From NCBI RefSeq assembly GCF_002127965.1, contig NZ_CP018787.1, positions 868,001 through 932,000 on the forward strand: a stretch of DNA of 64,000 nucleotides, read 5' to 3'. Below the pieces are notes generated by a model. The model did no database searches. It saw only the letters and a program-made list of their open reading frames with translations, and was not told where the DNA came from. Origin of the DNA: Oxalobacter formigenes. Its GTDB lineage: Bacteria > Pseudomonadota > Gammaproteobacteria > Burkholderiales > Burkholderiaceae_D. Made by a program: the position numbers and the translations under genes. Of this stretch, positions 56,207 to 64,000 are shown one piece after another; positions within the stretch are counted from its first letter, which is position 1, and each line of letters opens with the position of its first letter.

Positions 56207-56665
56207 ATGAAAATTTTATTCACAGCTGCTGAGATTGCACGAATGCGTCTGCCTGGCTTGCCAACGACCAAATCGAGTATTTTGTCCAGAGCGGCTAAAG
56301 AAGGCTGGCGTTACGAAGAGCAATATGGAATCGGTGGAATACGTAAAGTTTTTGAAATACCTGAACATTATCTGGTTTTGGCTCATGGAGAAACGGCAGG
56401 TATCGCCGCTTATCAAAATGCTGAACATTATCGTGTTAAAAGAACAGGAGCTGAAAACGATATTTCCGGTTCCGTTAATACTGCGAAATTGACGGCTGCC
56501 GCTCAGGTGGTGGAAAAATGGGATTCCGAAGAGAAAATCGGAATGAGTCCGGATAAAAAGAGCGCGATCATTGCCATCTTTTATAAAATTCTGATGGATG
56601 GCTGTGAAACGGCTGATTTGTCCCATTTGCTGAAAGAACTGTCCGATACTTTGAAAGACAAGTAG
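56207..56665 (+). CDS. Orphan Mu-repressor-type DNA-binding protein
   Basis: A 152-residue protein. The N-terminal domain (about 1-62: FTAAEIARMRLPGLPTTKSS, then AKEGWRYEEQYGIGGIRKVF) resembles the Mu transposase/repressor DNA-binding domain (HTH_Tnp_Mu_1). The rest is a helical region (about 95-150) that may mediate oligomerisation. In phage Mu this domain occurs in the c repressor and MuA, but no other Mu-like gene is nearby, so the gene is an orphan. Tandem AAGTGT repeats lie immediately upstream, suggesting autoregulation. Confidence 0.75.
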   Translation: MKILFTAAEIARMRLPGLPTTKSSILSRAAKEGWRYEEQYGIGGIRKVFEIPEHYLVLAHGETAGIAAYQNAEHYRVKRTGAENDISGSVNTAKLTAAAQVVEKWDSEEKIGMSPDKKSAIIAIFYKILMDGCETADLSHLLKELSDTLKDK

Positions 56666-56795
56666 AAACCGGCAGTCTTTTCCTGAATGAGCTGTTCATT
56701 CAGGTTTTCCTGTTTTTTCCTTTCGAAATCGTTATAAGTGGCTTTTACGATGTTGGACTATATTGTTTTTAGATGATTGAGTCTGCCGGAATTCA

Positions 56796-57182
56796 TTAAT
56801 TGTTTTCCTGGATCAATTCAATTTTGTAGCCATCGGGATCTTCCACAAAAGCGATAACGGTGGTGCCTCCTTTGACAGGACCCGGTTCGCGGGTAATTTT
56901 TCCTCCCTTTTCACGAATACGATTGCAAGTCGCAACGATATCGTCTGATGAAAGGGCGATGTGTCCGTATGCCGTACCCATTTCGTATTCGGATACACCG
57001 TAGTTGTAGGTCAATTCCAGTTCAGCCTGTTCGGGATTGCTTTCATAGCCGAGGTAAGCAAGCGTATATTTATATTCCGGGTTGTCTTTCGTCCTGAGCA
57101 ATTTCATGCCCATTGTATTGGTATAGAAGTCGATGGAACGATTGAGGTCGCCAACTCGCAGCATCGTATGAAGAAAGCGCAT
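56796..57182 (-). CDS. gloA: Lactoylglutathione lyase (glyoxalase I)
   Basis: Converts the hemithioacetal of methylglyoxal and glutathione to S-lactoylglutathione. The 128-residue protein has the metal ligands in [10 protein letters not shown] (His5), [16 protein letters not shown] and GYKIELIQ. The length matches bacterial nickel-type GloA. It is the last gene of the glyQ-glyS-gmhB-plsC-ygjP-gloA run on the minus strand. Confidence 0.96.
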   Translation of the reverse strand: MRFLHTMLRVGDLNRSIDFYTNTMGMKLLRTKDNPEYKYTLAYLGYESNPEQAELELTYNYGVSEYEMGTAYGHIALSSDDIVATCNRIREKGGKITREPGPVKGGTTVIAFVEDPDGYKIELIQENN

Positions 57183-57278
57183 GATATCTCCTGTTTTTGT
57201 CCGGTAATGAATTTCTTGCAGTTTTTATTGTAAAAGATAAGTGGTTTTTGTAAACGGTTTTGCCTCATACTTTTATTT

Positions 57279-58136
57279 TCAATCAGCCTGATTTTCGCGT
57301 TTGTCAAAAAGTGAAAATAGTGTGGGTGACTGAAGATGCAGTTGTTTTCGCGCGTGTTTATAGTCGGGGTAATACGTTGCCACGATGTTCCAGAATCGCT
57401 GGCTGTGATTCATTTCAAGGCAATGCGCCAGCTCATGTATGGCGACGTAGTCAATGAGAGAGATATCGCAATGGACAAGTCTCCAGTTCAGCCTGATGTG
57501 ACGTCTGGCTGTACAGGAACCCCATCTTGTTCGGGCATTGGAAAGACTGAATGCACCAAAGGGAATATTCATGCGTTCGGCCTGAAGTTCAAGCCGTTTT
57601 GCAAGGATCGCTCCGGCTTGCTGCACAAGCCAGTTTTTGAGTGGTGAATCGAAAGGCTTTCCGCTGTCTGGATGGTAAATGAGCAGTTTGCCGTTTTCAA
57701 TGTTGAAAAATGTTTTTCCTGTTGTTCCGTTGATTATTTGAAGAGACAGTTTGTCGCCAAGAAAGGGCAGAAGGGCCCCATTTGTCCATTCAATCGGGAC
57801 CGTTTCAGAAGAGTGGTTGAAGTGGTAGAAATCCAGTTTGGAAAGAATCCATTTCTGTTTGTCCATGATGGCGTTTTCAATGGAATACAGGCTGCTTCTT
57901 TTAGGGGCAGTGACCCGCAATCCTGTTTCATTGACCAGAAAACCGATAGAGCGGCGAGACGACCGTCGAAGTGTATAGGCGATTGTTCTTCCATTTAAGG
58001 ATATGGTTTTTGCGAGATCGCCGTTGTTTTGACCATCTCGTGTTTTGCCGAATGGGTGTGACGGATTTTTTTTCGATTCGGGCGATTTTTCGCCGAATAT
58101 TCTAGTCAGGAAACGATCGAACAAATCCTTTTGCAT
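57279..58136 (-). CDS. YgjP-like (DUF45) zinc metallopeptidase
   Basis: A 285-residue SprT/WLM-like metalloprotein. The zinc motif HELAHCLEMNHSQRFW (about residues 234-249) and the preceding NARTRWGSCTARRHIRLNWR are the DUF45 signatures. The N-terminal half is variable with a basic, Ser-rich start. The substrate is unknown. It sits in the conserved gmhB-plsC-ygjP-gloA order of Burkholderiales, 23 bases after plsC. Confidence 0.9.
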   Translation of the reverse strand: MQKDLFDRFLTRIFGEKSPESKKNPSHPFGKTRDGQNNGDLAKTISLNGRTIAYTLRRSSRRSIGFLVNETGLRVTAPKRSSLYSIENAIMDKQKWILSKLDFYHFNHSSETVPIEWTNGALLPFLGDKLSLQIINGTTGKTFFNIENGKLLIYHPDSGKPFDSPLKNWLVQQAGAILAKRLELQAERMNIPFGAFSLSNARTRWGSCTARRHIRLNWRLVHCDISLIDYVAIHELAHCLEMNHSQRFWNIVATYYPDYKHARKQLHLQSPTLFSLFDKRENQAD

Positions 58137-58159
58137 ACGACAGATCAGCAGTTTCGGGT

Positions 58160-58906
58160 TTATGACTCGTTTGGTGGGTAGATATCCGGCGATATCCGGT
58201 GCATTTCGCTTTCAATCCAGCTTTCGACTTCTTTCATCAGTTCATCCGCCGTCAGGCCTTCGGGAGAAATAGCCTTGCCGATGGAAACGGTAATCATGCC
58301 AGGTTTTTTGATGAATGAATTTCTGGGCCAGCATTCTCCGGCATTCAGTGCAATGGGCACGACGGGTGCTCTGGACTCCATGGCCAGTCTTGAACCTCCG
58401 TTCAGATATTTTCCCTTTTTGCCGACGGCAGTACGGGTTCCTTCGGGAAAGATGACTACCCATTGCCCGTCTTTCAAACGCTGGCTTCCTTTTCTGACCA
58501 GTTGCCTGATGGCGGATACTCCCTGGCTTCTGTCGATCGGGATATTACGCATGAGAGCGAGTGCCCAGCCGAAGAAAGGAATATACAACAGTTCTTTTTT
58601 CAGGACGAAGGAAAGGGGTTTGGGTGCAACGGATATCAGGAAAATGGTTTCCCAGGCGGATTGGTGTTTGGATAAAAGGATACTCGGAACGTCAGGCAGG
58701 TTTTCCTTTCCGATTATCTGGTAGTCGATACCACATATGATTTTGGCAAACCAGATCGTGATGACATTCCAGCGCGTGGCGATATAGTAGCGCAATGGGA
58801 AGGGCAGCCAGATGGTGAGGAAACAGACACAGGCCCAGATCGGGGTGAATACCACCTGGACTATCCCGAAACAGAGGGATCGCAAAAAGAGACTTGTTTT
58901 ACTCAA
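58160..58906 (-). CDS. Lysophospholipid acyltransferase (PlsC family, H-x4-E variant)
   Basis: A 248-residue acyltransferase with an N-terminal membrane segment (about 5-35). The catalytic motif reads LSKHQSAWETIF, that is H-x4-E instead of the usual H-x4-D; this variant is typical of the homologue next to gmhB in Burkholderiales. The second motif VIFPEGTRTAVGKKGKY is normal. It probably acylates 1-acylglycerol-3-phosphate. It starts 51 bases after the gmhB stop. Confidence 0.92.
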   Translation of the reverse strand: MSKTSLFLRSLCFGIVQVVFTPIWACVCFLTIWLPFPLRYYIATRWNVITIWFAKIICGIDYQIIGKENLPDVPSILLSKHQSAWETIFLISVAPKPLSFVLKKELLYIPFFGWALALMRNIPIDRSQGVSAIRQLVRKGSQRLKDGQWVVIFPEGTRTAVGKKGKYLNGGSRLAMESRAPVVPIALNAGECWPRNSFIKKPGMITVSIGKAISPEGLTADELMKEVESWIESEMHRISPDIYPPNES

Positions 58907-58957
58907 TGACTTCTCTCCGACGGTTCAGGACTTCGCTTTCAGTTTTGTTGCAGTATT

Positions 58958-59542
58958 TCACGATGTTTCCTGAGAAGTTTTATCTCTGGCCTCAACCGTT
59001 TTCACTTCCCGGGTCAGCAAATGATCCGCGACTGCAGCAAGATTGTCGAATATGACTGTTTTGGGAGGGAGCCCCCCGTTTTCAAGCGTTTGCTTTCCTT
59101 TGCCGGAAAGAACCAGAATAGGGGTGCAACCTGCAAGAAAGGCAGCCTGCAGATCGCGCAGGGAATCGCCGACGGAAGGAACCTCGTCCAGTTTGGTTTC
59201 GTAGCGTTCCGAAATGGAACTGAACATGCCTTGCCGCGGTTTCCGGCAATCACAATTGTCGCTCGCGGTATGAGGACAGAAAAAAATGGCTTCGATCATT
59301 CCACCGGCCGCCTTGACGGCAGCCTGCATCTTCTGGTGGATGGCGTTCAAGGTCATGATGTCGAAATAACCGCGGCCAAGGCCGGACTGGTTTGTTGCGA
59401 CAACGACTTTATAACCGGCCTTGGTCAGGCGGGCAATCGCTTCCAGAGAACCGGGCAGGGCAATCCATTCATCCGGTGTCTTGATGAACGAATCGGAATC
59501 TTCATTAATCACACCATCGCGGTCCAGAATAATGAGTTTCAT
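58958..59542 (-). CDS. gmhB: D-glycero-beta-D-manno-heptose-1,7-bisphosphate 7-phosphatase
   Basis: A HAD-family phosphatase of 194 residues in ADP-heptose synthesis for lipopolysaccharide core. The nucleophile motif is IILDRDGVINEDSDSF (Asp7, Asp9). Motif II is ATNQSGLGRG, the zinc-binding loop is CPHTASDNCDCRKP, and the late acidic motif is SVGDSLRDL. The C-terminal 25 residues extend beyond the typical end. It follows glyS by 15 bases. Confidence 0.95.
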   Translation of the reverse strand: MKLIILDRDGVINEDSDSFIKTPDEWIALPGSLEAIARLTKAGYKVVVATNQSGLGRGYFDIMTLNAIHQKMQAAVKAAGGMIEAIFFCPHTASDNCDCRKPRQGMFSSISERYETKLDEVPSVGDSLRDLQAAFLAGCTPILVLSGKGKQTLENGGLPPKTVIFDNLAAVADHLLTREVKTVEARDKTSQETS

Positions 59543-59557
59543 AAACTAATCCCTGAA

Positions 59558-61642
59558 TTAAGACGCCAGTTTGGATATGTCGGCTACCTGATTCATCATG
59601 GTGTGCAATTGTTTCAGTAGTGCGATGCGGTTGTTTCGCAGTTTCTGATCGTCTGCCATAACCATGACGTTGGTGAAAAAGGCATCGACGTCATCGTGCA
59701 GTTGAGCCATCGTTTTCAGTGTACCAGTATAATCGCCGGCTGCAAATTTCTGATCGGCCTGCGGTTTGACTGCCGTCATGTCGGTAAACAGTTTCTTTTC
59801 GCTGTCTTCGACCAGTACGTCTGGCTGAACCTGTCCGGTATTGACATCGGATTTCTTGAGAATATTGGTAATGCGTTTGTTGGCAGCGGCCAGCGAGGCT
59901 GCTTCAGGCATTTCAGCGAAAGCGCGGACGGCATCGAGCCGTTCGATCAGATTATCGAAACGGTCCGGGTTTTGCGACAGGACGGCTTCGATTTCATCCG
60001 GTGTGTAACCGCGGTCTCGCAACAGCCCGCGCAGCCGATCCATGAAGAAAGCGATAACGCCTTCAGTCGGATCTTTCATGGTAGCGTTAGTCGAGAGAAT
60101 ACTGACTGTTTCGGCAAGTACCTCACGCAGGGAGAGAGGCAGTTTTTTCTCGATGAGGATGCGCAGGAAGCCGAGGGCGTGGCGGCGCAGGGCGAATGGG
60201 TCCCTGTCGCCGGTCGGCTGGAGGCCGATTCCCCAGATACCGACCAGTGTTTCCATCTTGTCGGCCAATGCGATGACTGTTCCGGTTGCCGTTGTCGGCA
60301 GGACATCACCTGCAAAACGGGGCATGTAATGTTCCTGTGCTGCCAGGGCGACTTCTTCGGGTTCTCCGTCGTGACGGGCGTAGTATGTTCCCATGATGCC
60401 TTGCAGTTCCGGGAATTCGCCGACCATTTCAGTCAACAGGTCGGCTTTGGCCAGCTGGGCACCTCGATCGGCAAGCTGTTTGTCGTACCCAAGTTTTTCG
60501 GCAATGAATACGGAAAGCAGTCTGACTCGTGCCATGCGCTGTGCCAGTGTGCCGAGCTTGTTGTGATAAACGACGTTCGCCAATCCGGGCAGGCGGTCTT
60601 CCAGTTTTTTCTTTTTATCCTGCTCGAAGAAGAAACGGGCGTCCGACAGACGGGGACGAACGACGCGTTCGTTGCCGCTGATGATGCGCTGCGGGGTATT
60701 GGTTTCCATATTGGAAACGATCAGAAAACGCGAGCGCAAACGACCGGATGCGTCTGTCAGGGCAAAATATTTCTGGTTGGTTTGCATGGTCAGGATCAGG
60801 CATTCCTGTGGGACTTCAAGGAAAGTGTCCTCAAAGTTGCACTCATAAACGATAGGCCATTCAACCAGTGCGGTGACTTCATCGAGAAGCGATTCAGGCA
60901 TCAGGACTTTGTCACCTTTGGCTTTTTCGTTCAGCATCGCGCGGATGCGTTCTTTCCGGGATTGAAAGCCGGGGATGACTTTGCCGCGTGTTTCAAGTGT
61001 GACGGCATAATAGTCTGCCGCCAGAATGCCGATATCCCCATCTGAAAGGAAACGGTGTCCGTGAGTGATGCGACCAGCTGAAAGACCCAAAAGAGTGATC
61101 GGCAAGACATTTTCGCCGTGCATGGCGATGAATTCATGAACCGGACGGACAAATTCGACCGTTTCACCATCCGGTCGCTGGTAAGTCATCATTTTCGGAA
61201 CGGGCAGGTCATGGGCCGCTTTTTCGACCGCTTTTTGCAAGGCACTTGCCAGTGGCAATCCGGCTGCCGTGTAGGTATAGAAGAAACTTTCGTTTTTGCC
61301 GTCCGGCGCTTTTTCCAGCTTGCTGATGTCGATATCCGGAATGTTCAATGCAGCCAGTTTCTTTTTCAGGGGAGCGGTCGGATTGCCGTCGGCATCCAGT
61401 GCAACATTGACTGGCAATACTTTTTGTCGAACCGTTTTGTCCGGCGATACGTCACGAACGTCGGTAATGGTAACGGCAAGACGTCTGGGCGTTGCGTAAA
61501 TAGTTGTTTTGGACGTGTCGTTTAAAAAATCTTCCTGTTTGAGACTGCTTTCGATGGTCGAGGCAAACGAGTCAGCCAGTTTCATCAATGCCTTTGGAGG
61601 CAATTCTTCAGTCAGGATTTCAACGAGCAGGGTCTGGTTCAT
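59558..61642 (-). CDS. glyS: Glycyl-tRNA synthetase beta subunit
   Basis: The 694-residue beta subunit of the alpha2-beta2 glycyl-tRNA synthetase. The N-terminal signature [15 protein letters not shown] is followed by tRNA-recognition and HD-like domains ([11 protein letters not shown]-type segment [28 protein letters not shown]) and the C-terminal DALR-like anticodon domain. The ATG ([10 protein letters not shown]) was chosen over an open 14-codon extension. It follows glyQ by 84 bases. Confidence 0.97.
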   Translation of the reverse strand: MNQTLLVEILTEELPPKALMKLADSFASTIESSLKQEDFLNDTSKTTIYATPRRLAVTITDVRDVSPDKTVRQKVLPVNVALDADGNPTAPLKKKLAALNIPDIDISKLEKAPDGKNESFFYTYTAAGLPLASALQKAVEKAAHDLPVPKMMTYQRPDGETVEFVRPVHEFIAMHGENVLPITLLGLSAGRITHGHRFLSDGDIGILAADYYAVTLETRGKVIPGFQSRKERIRAMLNEKAKGDKVLMPESLLDEVTALVEWPIVYECNFEDTFLEVPQECLILTMQTNQKYFALTDASGRLRSRFLIVSNMETNTPQRIISGNERVVRPRLSDARFFFEQDKKKKLEDRLPGLANVVYHNKLGTLAQRMARVRLLSVFIAEKLGYDKQLADRGAQLAKADLLTEMVGEFPELQGIMGTYYARHDGEPEEVALAAQEHYMPRFAGDVLPTTATGTVIALADKMETLVGIWGIGLQPTGDRDPFALRRHALGFLRILIEKKLPLSLREVLAETVSILSTNATMKDPTEGVIAFFMDRLRGLLRDRGYTPDEIEAVLSQNPDRFDNLIERLDAVRAFAEMPEAASLAAANKRITNILKKSDVNTGQVQPDVLVEDSEKKLFTDMTAVKPQADQKFAAGDYTGTLKTMAQLHDDVDAFFTNVMVMADDQKLRNNRIALLKQLHTMMNQVADISKLAS

Positions 61643-61726
61643 GTTAAAGCCTTTTGCTTTTTTCTGGCGGATTTTTCCGCTCAATGATTCATTCAGTACA
61701 GTTCAATGTCCGGCCTGTTTTTCCGA

Positions 61727-62638
61727 TCAGGCGATTTTCCGGTGATCGCCGCACATCGGGAAGCCAAGTGCTTCACGCGATTCATAATAGCCTTGTGCGA
61801 CCATGCGCGACAGGGTACGGATACGGCCGATGTACGCTGCTCGTTCCGTGACGGACAGGGCACCGCGTGCATCGAGCAGATTGAACGTATGTGCCGCTTT
61901 GAGAATGTTTTCGTAAGCAGGCAATGTCAATTTTTCTTCGATCAGCCGTTTCGCTTCGGTTTCATAATTGCCGAACAGGGTGAACAGGAAAGGCACATTG
62001 GCCTGTTCGAAGTTGAAGGCGGATTGTTCCACTTCGTTTTGATGGTAAACGTCGCCGTAGGTCAGGTATTTTTTGACACCACGGTCAGTCCATTCTGTCC
62101 AGACAAGATCGTAAACATTCTCAACACCCTGCAGGTACATGGCGAGACGTTCCAGACCGTAGGTGATTTCACCGAGGATCGGCTTGCAGTCGATGCCTCC
62201 GACTTGCTGGAAATAGGTGAACTGGGTCACTTCCATGCCGTTTAACCAGACTTCCCAGCCAAGGCCCCATGCGCCCAGAGTCGGGTTTTCCCAGTCATCT
62301 TCAACGAAACGGACATCATTTTGCTTCAGATCGAGACCCAGTGCCGCAAGTGATCCAAGATACAGATCAAGAATGTCTTCCGGAGCCGGTTTCAAAACGA
62401 CCTGAAACTGGTAATAGTGCTGCATGCGGTTCGGATTTTCACCATAGCGGCCGTCTTTCGGACGCCGGGATGGCTGGACGTAGGCCGCTCTCCAGGGTTC
62501 CGGGCCGATGGCACGCAGGAAAGTCGCGGTATGCGAAGTGCCTGCACCGACTTCCATATCGTATGGTTGAAGCAGGGCGCAGCCTTGCTGGCTCCAGTAT
62601 TGTTGAAGCGTAAAAATGATTTGTTGAAAAGTGATCAT
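61727..62638 (-). CDS. glyQ: Glycyl-tRNA synthetase alpha subunit
   Basis: The 303-residue catalytic alpha subunit of the bacterial heterotetrameric GlyRS. Class II motifs are visible: [20 protein letters not shown] (about 18-38), [20 protein letters not shown] and [11 protein letters not shown]-like [19 protein letters not shown]. The ATG ([15 protein letters not shown]) fits the family N terminus. It heads the glyQ-glyS-gmhB-plsC-ygjP-gloA run. The 257-base gap to fbp holds its promoter and the fbp terminator. Confidence 0.97.
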   Translation of the reverse strand: MITFQQIIFTLQQYWSQQGCALLQPYDMEVGAGTSHTATFLRAIGPEPWRAAYVQPSRRPKDGRYGENPNRMQHYYQFQVVLKPAPEDILDLYLGSLAALGLDLKQNDVRFVEDDWENPTLGAWGLGWEVWLNGMEVTQFTYFQQVGGIDCKPILGEITYGLERLAMYLQGVENVYDLVWTEWTDRGVKKYLTYGDVYHQNEVEQSAFNFEQANVPFLFTLFGNYETEAKRLIEEKLTLPAYENILKAAHTFNLLDARGALSVTERAAYIGRIRTLSRMVAQGYYESREALGFPMCGDHRKIA

Positions 62639-62849
62639 GTCCGTTTTCCTGTCCCCAAAAACCTTGACGCATTGGGGGAATTTTTGCATAAGGAGAAATT
62701 CTAGCCGTTTTATGGGCGAAGGGGAATTGAAAGGCGGCTATTAGCCTGATTTCATGACGGGATTGTCTGAAATTTTCAGCACTAATGCATGGTAAGGCCT
62801 GAAAAGTGACAAAGGGAATTCGGAAAACAACGAGCGGTAAAAATGAAAC

Positions 62850-62881
62850 GGACACCGCAAATTGCATACGATGCGGTGTCC
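62850..62881 (-). terminator. Terminator of fbp
   Basis: The 10-bp stem GGACACCGCA / TGCGGTGTCC with a 12-base loop runs into a T-rich tract on the minus strand. Confidence 0.8.
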
Positions 62882-62895
62882 GGAGAATAAAAGTT

Positions 62896-63909
62896 TTATC
62901 GCGTTTCCTTGTGGTAACGGGTGATGCGATCGACTTCGTTTTTGGAGCCTAAAAATACCGGAACACGCTGATGCAGTTTTTCAGGAACGACGTCTAGCAT
63001 CGGGATCAGCCCGTTTGTCGCAGCGCCGCCTGCCTGCTCGACGATGAATGCCATTGGATTGGCTTCATAAAGCAGACGGATGCGGCCGCCCTGTTCGATG
63101 TTGCGTTCGTCGGCAGGGTACATGAAGATGCCGCCGCGGTTCAGTATCCGGTGCATGTCGGTGACCATCGAGGCAACCCAGCGCATATTGAAATCTTTTT
63201 TCAACGGGCCTCCCTTGCCGGTCTGCATTTCTTCAAAGTAGCGTTTGACCGGTGGGAACCAGCGACGGGCATTCGATGCATTAATGGCATATTCGCTGGT
63301 GTCTTCAGGAATGCGCATGTTGGCCTGTGTCAGTACCCATGAACCCATTTCACGGTCAAGCGTGAAGCAATGAACGCCACGGCCTGTCGTCAATACCAGC
63401 AGGGTTTGCGGACCGTAAAGTGCATAGCCGGCCGCGATTTGCTGGCGACCCGGTTGCAGGAAATCCTTTTCATCGGCATCGGTCTTGTCTTCCGGCATTT
63501 TCAGCACGGAAAAGATGGTGCCGATGGACACGTTCACGTCGATATTGCTCGATCCGTCCAGCGGATCGAACAGAAGCAGGTAACTGCCGTGGGGGTAGGT
63601 CTTGGATATCGGATGAATGGTTTCCATCTCCTCGGAAGCCATGGCGGAAAGATGGCCACCCCATTCATTGGATTCAAGCAGGATTTCGTTACTCAGAATG
63701 TCCAGTTTTTTCTGGACTTCACCCTGAACGTTTTCTGTTTCGTTGCTGCCCAAAATGTTGCCCAGCGCGCCTTTTCCAACAGAATGGCCGATGGTTTTGC
63801 AGGCCCGTGCAACCACTTCCAGAAGCAGGCGCAGTTCTTCAGGAACCGTGCCGTAACGGCGGTTTTCCTCGATCAGGTGTTGTGTCAGGCTGACTCGTTT
63901 CTGTCTCAT
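62896..63909 (-). CDS. fbp: Class I fructose-1,6-bisphosphatase
   Basis: The gluconeogenic enzyme, 337 residues. The metal-binding motif [20 protein letters not shown] (about 112-131) and the preceding [10 protein letters not shown] are intact. Substrate-binding motifs include the [16 protein letters not shown] segment and the C-terminal [18 protein letters not shown]. The start ([16 protein letters not shown]) matches the family. It lies 23 bases after the stop of the probable pepN gene, suggesting co-transcription. Consistent with an organism that makes sugar from C1/C2 compounds. Confidence 0.96.
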   Translation of the reverse strand: MRQKRVSLTQHLIEENRRYGTVPEELRLLLEVVARACKTIGHSVGKGALGNILGSNETENVQGEVQKKLDILSNEILLESNEWGGHLSAMASEEMETIHPISKTYPHGSYLLLFDPLDGSSNIDVNVSIGTIFSVLKMPEDKTDADEKDFLQPGRQQIAAGYALYGPQTLLVLTTGRGVHCFTLDREMGSWVLTQANMRIPEDTSEYAINASNARRWFPPVKRYFEEMQTGKGGPLKKDFNMRWVASMVTDMHRILNRGGIFMYPADERNIEQGGRIRLLYEANPMAFIVEQAGGAATNGLIPMLDVVPEKLHQRVPVFLGSKNEVDRITRYHKETR

Positions 63910-63932
63910 TTCGTTCCCGTTTTTTCGTTTTT

Positions 63933-64000
63933 TTAAGCTGACAATGTTTTATTGATGATTTCGCGCGTGTCGCGGGACAATTCCTGTTTCGAAACCTGTT
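63933..64000 (-). CDS. 3' end of a gene, probably aminopeptidase N
   Basis: Only the last 21 codons are in the window. They read ...[15 protein letters not shown] before TAA. The helical, charged C terminus and its place directly upstream of fbp fit pepN in Burkholderiales, but the fragment is too short to be sure. Confidence 0.35.
   Translation of the reverse strand, partial: QVSKQELSRDTREIINKTLSA

Noticed and set aside
55009-56665. A complete prophage or insertion sequence
   Set aside because: No integrase, transposase, structural gene or terminal inverted repeats are visible; only two small DNA-binding genes and repeats.
59696-61045. 449-codon plus-strand frame inside glyS
   Set aside because: Shadow of glyS, which has full family similarity; the frame shows no domain.

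Overview
The window looks like chromosomal DNA of a betaproteobacterium of the order Burkholderiales, most likely family Oxalobacteraceae and close to Oxalobacter. The evidence is Burkholderiales-type gene order (DUF484-xerC; algH-ruvX-pyrR-pyrB-pyrC'; ybgC-tolQRAB-pal-cpoB; metG-scpA-panC; glyQ-glyS-gmhB-plsC-ygjP-gloA; fbp beside a probable pepN), a Burkholderiales DUF2863 protein, a trimeric porin of the betaproteobacterial type, moderate GC content, and a large oxalate/formate-antiporter-family (OFA) carrier with strongly biased codons. The genus is an inference from the sequence alone.

Layout. 0-8.7 kb: porin, xerC/DUF484, apaH, and a minus-strand pyrimidine cluster whose dihydroorotase-like member has lost its metal-binding HxH motif. 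8.8-15.6 kb: dcd, a DUF1275 membrane protein and the complete tol-pal operon. 15.6-21 kb: an FNR-family regulator without the four-cysteine cluster, flanked by two FNR-type palindromes, a KGG-repeat stress protein, a membrane protein, a kinase/ATPase gene broken by one in-frame amber codon, and a metallo-beta-lactamase-fold enzyme. 21-26 kb: a cobalamin riboswitch followed by btuB-btuC-btuD-btuF. 26-32 kb: metG-GNAT-(DUF3460?)-scpA-panC, and mrp. 32-37.4 kb: a ModE/PBP-type regulator divergent from the OFA carrier, gltX, and a tRNA-Ala/tRNA-Glu/tRNA-Glu cluster. 37.5-49 kb: mostly housekeeping genes (DUF2863, moaC, bepA-like, rhlE, fabI, mltD, rpiA, a CPA2 antiporter, a SlyB-like lipoprotein). 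49-54.5 kb: an unknown repeat protein, a CoA-disulfide reductase/rhodanese fusion, and a two-gene operon of an amino-acid antiporter plus a phosphatidylserine-decarboxylase-like pyruvoyl enzyme. 54.7-56.7 kb: tRNA-Ser and an AT-rich, horizontally acquired-looking regulatory island. 56.8-64 kb: the gloA-to-glyQ cluster, fbp and a pepN fragment.

How the genes work together. The porin, Tol-Pal, BepA, MltD and lipoprotein genes serve the envelope. The riboswitch and btu genes form a complete vitamin B12 uptake unit. The antiporter/decarboxylase pair has the architecture of a decarboxylation-driven virtual proton pump, the same energetic principle Oxalobacter uses for oxalate, but with a pyruvoyl enzyme of unknown substrate.

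The strongest candidates for something undescribed are (i) that antiporter/decarboxylase operon and (ii) the 55.4-56.7 kb island. The island holds an XRE-like gene, an orphan Mu-repressor-type DNA-binding gene, two tandem pairs of an AAGTGT repeat, and a predicted minus-strand small RNA of about 108 nt whose promoter is overlapped by one repeat pair and by a palindrome.
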